Of a stretch of DNA of 8,991 bases, positions 6,292-8,991 are shown piece after piece. The first letter of the stretch is position 1. Each line of letters opens with the position of its first letter. A program made the position numbers and the translations under genes. Below the pieces are notes generated by a model that saw only the letters and a program-made list of their open reading frames with translations, made no database searches and was not told where the DNA came from. Source of the DNA: Actinomycetota bacterium (lineage in GTDB: Bacteria > Actinomycetota > Thermoleophilia > UBA2241); contig PMKX01000192.1 in NCBI GenBank assembly GCA_003158705.1, positions 7,970 to 16,960 of the forward strand, given 5' to 3'.

Positions 6292-6314
6292 GCGGCGCCG
6301 ACAACGGTCGCCGC
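6292..6314 (-). terminator. Strong stem-loop between the two MFS genes
   Basis: GCGGCGCCG (6292-6300) pairs with CGG (6305-6307) and CGCCGC (6309-6314) around a four-base loop, giving nine G-C pairs with one bulged base (6308). On the minus strand it begins three bases after the TGA of the first MFS gene. No T run follows, so it could be a U-less terminator, a partial attenuator, or a stability element that sets unequal expression of the two genes. A weak separate -10-like box (TAGGAT, minus 6268-6263) lies beyond it. Confidence 0.4.
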
Positions 6315-6317
6315 ACG

Positions 6318-7577
6318 TCAGTCGGCCGCTGGGCCCAAACCTAGCGTCCGCGGCAGTCGCTGCCCGGGCCGCCGGCGCAGCAGCGGGAACAGCGCCGCCC
6401 CGGCGGCGCCCACGACCATGATGACGACGAACGCTTGCCGGCCGCCGAGGCGGTCCATCGCCAGGCCACCGAAGGCCGGCCCCAGCGAAGCACCGCCGCT
6501 CCAGACGACCGTCCACACGCCCATGTAGCGGCCGCGGACCTCTTCCGGCGCCATCTCACCGACGACCGTCGTGGCAACCGGCGACAGCAGGATCTCACCG
6601 AGACTGATGACGGCCACGAGCACGATGAGCGGCCATGTCGCGAAGGCGAAAGCAGTGAGGCCCATGCCCAGCGCCAGCAGACCGCTCGACACGGCAAGGA
6701 GCACCATCGGGTCGCGGCCCTTGAGCCTGCGAATCAACGGGTACTGCACCGCGGCCACGATGAAAGCGTTCATCGCCAAGAGCAATCCCCACGTGCCGAA
6801 GCCGACACCCAGGGTGCCGGTGATGAACACCGAGTAGATCGAGCCGAACTGTCCGATGCAGAACACCGGCAGAACGGCGACCAGACAGAAGATGATGAAG
6901 CGTCTGTCGGCGAAGACCCGGCGGTAGCCGCTCAGCCCCGCCGCGTCGGTAGGCACCTGCGCGCCAGGCTCGACGACCGGCCGGGTCTCGCGGAACCAGA
7001 CGGCGGCGATGACCATGGCCGCCAGACAGCCCACGGCGGCCGCCAGGAAGAGCTGTCGGAACGTCGCACCGAAGGCGAGCGCGAAGCCCGCCAACGCAGG
7101 GCCGAAGACCACGCCGACGTTCATCGAGACGCGGGTGATGCTGAACCCTTCCGAGCGGCGCTGCGGCTCGAGCAGGTCGGCGATCATGGCGTTGGCGGCC
7201 GTCTGGAAGAGCGGCCAGCCGAACGAGCTCTCGACCGCCACGAGCAGCGCCACCTGCCACACCTGGCGCACGAAAGCGAAACCGACGAACCAGACCACGC
7301 CCATCCCCAGGGCGAGGACGATCATCCGGCGACGGCCGAAGCGGTCGGTGAGGTGGCCGCCCCAGATCTGCACCGGGCTCACCGCCAGCGGCACCACGCC
7401 GAACACGAAGCCGATCCAGCTCATCGAGACGTGCAGGTCGCGGTGCAGGTAGATGCCCTCGTAGGGGAAGGCAAGGGCGGCTCCGCCGACATAGACGAAG
7501 ATGCCCGCCGTCAGCAGCCAGAACTGGCGCGGAAAGGCGCGCATCTCGCGCTGGAACTGCCTCAGACGGCCAGACAA
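6318..7577 (-). CDS. MFS transporter, first of a tandem paralogous pair
   Basis: A 419-residue MFS permease with 12 predicted membrane helices and cytoplasmic ends, most like drug or metabolite exporters; the substrate is unknown. Motif A is GGHLTDRFGRR (73-83), followed by GWPLF (120-124), NAMIAD (129-134), a helix-5 stretch NVGVVFGPALAG (153-164), RETRP closing helix 6 (196-200), a short central loop (about 201-217) and RGRYMG (348-353). These match the downstream MFS gene at the same places, so the two arose by duplication and have since diverged well beyond a recent copy. Start: TTG 7577 is the first start in the frame, because an in-frame TGA lies at 7583-7581. The ribosome site is weak, and ATG 7544 is an alternative, though it would remove most of the cytosolic lead-in. 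The gene is divergent from the MerR/GAF regulator, the arrangement expected for a local regulator and its target. Confidence 0.9.
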   Translation of the reverse strand: MSGRLRQFQREMRAFPRQFWLLTAGIFVYVGGAALAFPYEGIYLHRDLHVSMSWIGFVFGVVPLAVSPVQIWGGHLTDRFGRRRMIVLALGMGVVWFVGFAFVRQVWQVALLVAVESSFGWPLFQTAANAMIADLLEPQRRSEGFSITRVSMNVGVVFGPALAGFALAFGATFRQLFLAAAVGCLAAMVIAAVWFRETRPVVEPGAQVPTDAAGLSGYRRVFADRRFIIFCLVAVLPVFCIGQFGSIYSVFITGTLGVGFGTWGLLLAMNAFIVAAVQYPLIRRLKGRDPMVLLAVSSGLLALGMGLTAFAFATWPLIVLVAVISLGEILLSPVATTVVGEMAPEEVRGRYMGVWTVVWSGGASLGPAFGGLAMDRLGGRQAFVVIMVVGAAGAALFPLLRRRPGQRLPRTLGLGPAAD

Positions 7578-7666
7578 GGATCAAGACCACCACTTCACGC
7601 CGACGGGTGTGCGAATGCTATCTGAGTCGCAGGCTTGACGCGAGCCCAGAGCCGAACGGCGGCCAC

Positions 7667-7695
7667 AGCTTAGTGCCGACATGCGCGGGCGTCGA
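7667..7695 (-). promoter_or_regulatory. Candidate promoter for the MFS pair
   Basis: On the minus strand TCGACG (7695-7690) and TAAGCT (7672-7667) are separated by exactly 17 bases. The first agrees with TTGACA at four of six positions, and the second fits the TANNNT pattern common in high-GC bacteria. Transcription would begin near 7660 with a leader of about 83 nt before TTG 7577. A second -10-like hexamer, TAGCAT (7620-7615), lies closer but lacks a -35 partner. Confidence 0.35.
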
Positions 7696-7848
7696 TGGCG
7701 GCGAGCCTTCGGCAAGCGCCTCAGCGTACCCCGTCGTCACGCTCGCCGACTGCACCGGCGCTCTGCCCAAAACGTTTGTCGTGCACCGGGCGACAGCGTC
7801 GATTTCCAGGCTTCCTCCGTGGCAGAACTTCAGCCTCACACCACTGAA

Positions 7849-7863
7849 AACCTCGGCGAGGTT
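7849..7863. promoter_or_regulatory. Inverted repeat overlapping the regulator's -35 box, likely operator
   Basis: AACCTCG-G-CGAGGTT is a perfect 7+7 inverted repeat around one central base. Its last two bases are the first two of the -35 box TTGACG, so a bound dimer would block RNA polymerase or contact sigma. The neighbouring gene encodes a MerR-type DNA-binding protein, making autoregulation the natural inference. Classical MerR sites lie between -35 and -10 instead, so the mechanism would differ. Confidence 0.45.
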
Positions 7864-7890
7864 GACGCAGTCTCCAGGCGTCACTAGGGT
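7862..7890 (+). promoter_or_regulatory. Promoter of the MerR/GAF regulator gene, apparently leaderless
   Basis: TTGACG (7862-7867) matches five of six -35 positions, followed by a 17-base spacer and TAGGGT (7885-7890), a TANNNT -10 box. The ATG begins at 7897, seven bases after the -10 box, which is where transcription normally starts. There is no proper Shine-Dalgarno site: the only purine run, AGGG, is inside the -10 box. The mRNA would thus begin at or next to its start codon. Confidence 0.6.
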
Positions 7891-7896
7891 TCGCCC

Positions 7897-8985
7897 ATGT
7901 ACCTCAGCGTGCAACAGGCAGCGCGCCGGCTGGGCGTGTCGGCAGTCACCATCCGCCGCTGGACGGCGACCGGCTTCCTGCCCTGCAAGCGCACCGCCGG
8001 CAACCATCGCCGCATCGACGAAGACGACATCGAGGAGCTCGCGCGCGCGATCGGCGGCAGCAACCACCTCGCCGCCCGCCTGGCACGCGAGCGCGAACTC
8101 GAGACGCTGGTACAGTGCTCGCTCGCCGTGGCCAGCCAAGTCGATCCTCCGCAGCTGCTGGCCGAGATCGCCAGGCAGATGACCACGCTGCTCGACACCG
8201 ACTTCTGCGCCGTGTCCGAATACGACCCCGAGGCGCAGGTCGTCAGAGTGCTCGCAGACTACGACGCGTCCGGGCGCCGCCTGCCCAACACGGCGCCCTA
8301 CCGCGTGCGCGACTTCCCGGCCACGCGCAAGGTTCTCGACGAGCAGGTTCATGTGGTCGTCAACGTCGATGATCCGCATGCCGACGCAGCCGAGGTCGTG
8401 GTCCTGCGTCACGAGGGCGACAAGAGCCTCCTGATGATGCCCATGGTCCTCAGAGACCGCTCCATCGGCCTGCTCGAGATCCAGGATCATCGACGCCCGC
8501 GACATTACTCGCGCCAGGAGCTGCGCCTCTGCAGAGCCATCGCCGGGCAGGCTGCCATTGCGCTCAACAACGCCAGGATGTTCGCCGAGCGCCGGCGCGG
8601 TGACCAGGACATCGCCCGCCTGCGGGCCGCGCTGGGCGGCGTGGCCGGCGCGCTGCCGACGGTCATCGCCGCCCAGACGGCGCCCGAGCTCCTCGGCGCC
8701 GTGGCGCGCGTCACGTGCGACTGCCTGGGCGCCATCTCGTGCGTGGCCAGCGTCGCCCACGAGAGCGCCGGCGCCTTCGGTGCGGCCCTCCCCGCGCCAG
8801 ACACCGAGACGACCGAGCGCGGTGCGACGGCCAGCGTGGTCGTGGCCACCGACCCCGGCCGGGCCACCGATCTCGCCGTCGCGGTGACGCTGGCCCGGCC
8901 GGCAGGCGACGGCGAGGCGGAGCTGCTGGACGTGATCGTCGCTTGCGCGGCGGCGATGCTGGCCCGCTTCTCGTCGCAGACCTGA
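7897..8985 (+). CDS. MerR-type helix-turn-helix transcriptional regulator with GAF sensor domain
   Basis: A 362-residue cytosolic regulator. Residues 3-50 form a MerR/excisionase-type winged helix: AARRLGVSAVTIRRW (8-22) is the helix-turn-helix, and TGFLPCKRTAGNHRRI (25-40) gives the wing with the typical RT.GNHR. A short Arg/Glu-rich linker leads to a GAF domain (about 68-227; it opens with LVQCSLAVAS and closes with IAGQAAIALNNARMF), a fold that binds small ligands or senses redox state. Residues 240-362 look like a second, degenerate GAF-type repeat (APELLGAVARVTCDCLGA...) with a Cys cluster at 274, 276 and 282. Most MerR proteins pair the DNA-binding domain with a dimerisation coiled coil and a short effector region, so this architecture is less common. 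The signal is unknown. Divergence from the two MFS genes suggests it controls them as well as itself. The gene is complete, with TGA 8983-8985. Confidence 0.85.
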   Translation: MYLSVQQAARRLGVSAVTIRRWTATGFLPCKRTAGNHRRIDEDDIEELARAIGGSNHLAARLARERELETLVQCSLAVASQVDPPQLLAEIARQMTTLLDTDFCAVSEYDPEAQVVRVLADYDASGRRLPNTAPYRVRDFPATRKVLDEQVHVVVNVDDPHADAAEVVVLRHEGDKSLLMMPMVLRDRSIGLLEIQDHRRPRHYSRQELRLCRAIAGQAAIALNNARMFAERRRGDQDIARLRAALGGVAGALPTVIAAQTAPELLGAVARVTCDCLGAISCVASVAHESAGAFGAALPAPDTETTERGATASVVVATDPGRATDLAVAVTLARPAGDGEAELLDVIVACAAAMLARFSSQT

Positions 8986-8991
8986 AGCCGC

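Larger units (their letters stand above)
7578..7896. other. Divergent regulatory region between MFS pair and regulator
   Basis: This 319-bp gap holds no convincing gene. Open frames crossing it are extensions of shadow frames and show no family resemblance or ribosome sites. It contains the candidate MFS promoter (7667-7695), a direct repeat TGCACCGG at 7751-7758 and 7782-7789 (31 bp apart, about three helical turns), the inverted repeat 7849-7863 and the regulator promoter 7862-7890. Confidence 0.6.

Noticed and set aside
7618..8760. Minus-strand open frame of 380 codons opposite the regulator
   Set aside because: It is longer than the regulator but shows no family motifs and no ribosome site. 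It mirrors the codon bias of the genuine plus-strand MerR/GAF gene, as GC-rich DNA often does.
1..8991. Mobile elements, CRISPR arrays, tRNA or rRNA genes, toxin-antitoxin or defence systems
   Set aside because: No transposase or integrase motifs, terminal repeats, regularly spaced repeats or RNA gene signatures were seen on either strand.

Overview
This is a GC-rich bacterial window (roughly two-thirds G+C by eye). It holds seven intact or edge-truncated protein genes and one gene interrupted by a stop codon. The likely source is a high-GC soil or environmental bacterium, plausibly an actinobacterium. Reasons: GTG/TTG starts are common, the last gene has a promoter placed for a leaderless mRNA, and paralogous MFS exporters and a pyrrolysine-free MttB-family protein occur together. 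The sequence alone does not fix the phylum. I saw no RNA genes, CRISPR arrays, insertion sequences or phage genes.

Layout. Positions 1-117 are the last 38 codons of an ADP-ribosylglycohydrolase-like gene (+). Positions 244-681 (+) encode a bacterioferritin-like diiron protein with a leader that can fold in two mutually exclusive ways. Convergent to it is a minus-strand unit: a type I ABC exporter half-transporter (3177-1345) followed five bases later by a GNAT acetyltransferase gene (1339-710) that is cut by one in-frame TAG. Divergent from the ABC gene, across about 250 bp with candidate promoters both ways and a long inverted repeat, is an MttB-family methyltransferase gene (3427-4881, +). 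It is not accompanied by a corrinoid protein.

The right half looks like a transport and regulation module. Two paralogous MFS transporters (7577-6318, then 6201/6240-4918) lie in tandem on the minus strand, separated by a strong stem-loop. Upstream and divergent, across 319 bp, is a MerR-type helix-turn-helix/GAF regulator (7897-8985, +). The regulator gene has a well-formed promoter whose expected transcription start falls on the ATG, and a perfect 7+7 inverted repeat overlaps its -35 box. The simplest reading is that this regulator controls itself and probably the MFS pair. The substrates are unknown. A functional link between the MFS genes and the MttB homologue is possible but rests only on proximity, and those genes are convergent.

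The points most worth a second look are the second MFS gene, whose homology- and Shine-Dalgarno-supported start is a GTC codon; the single amber codon inside the GNAT frame; the leaderless promoter/operator of the regulator; and the two competing hairpins in the ferritin leader. TAG ends six of the eight genes, so amber is an ordinary stop here. No clearly new multi-gene system can be demonstrated from this sequence.
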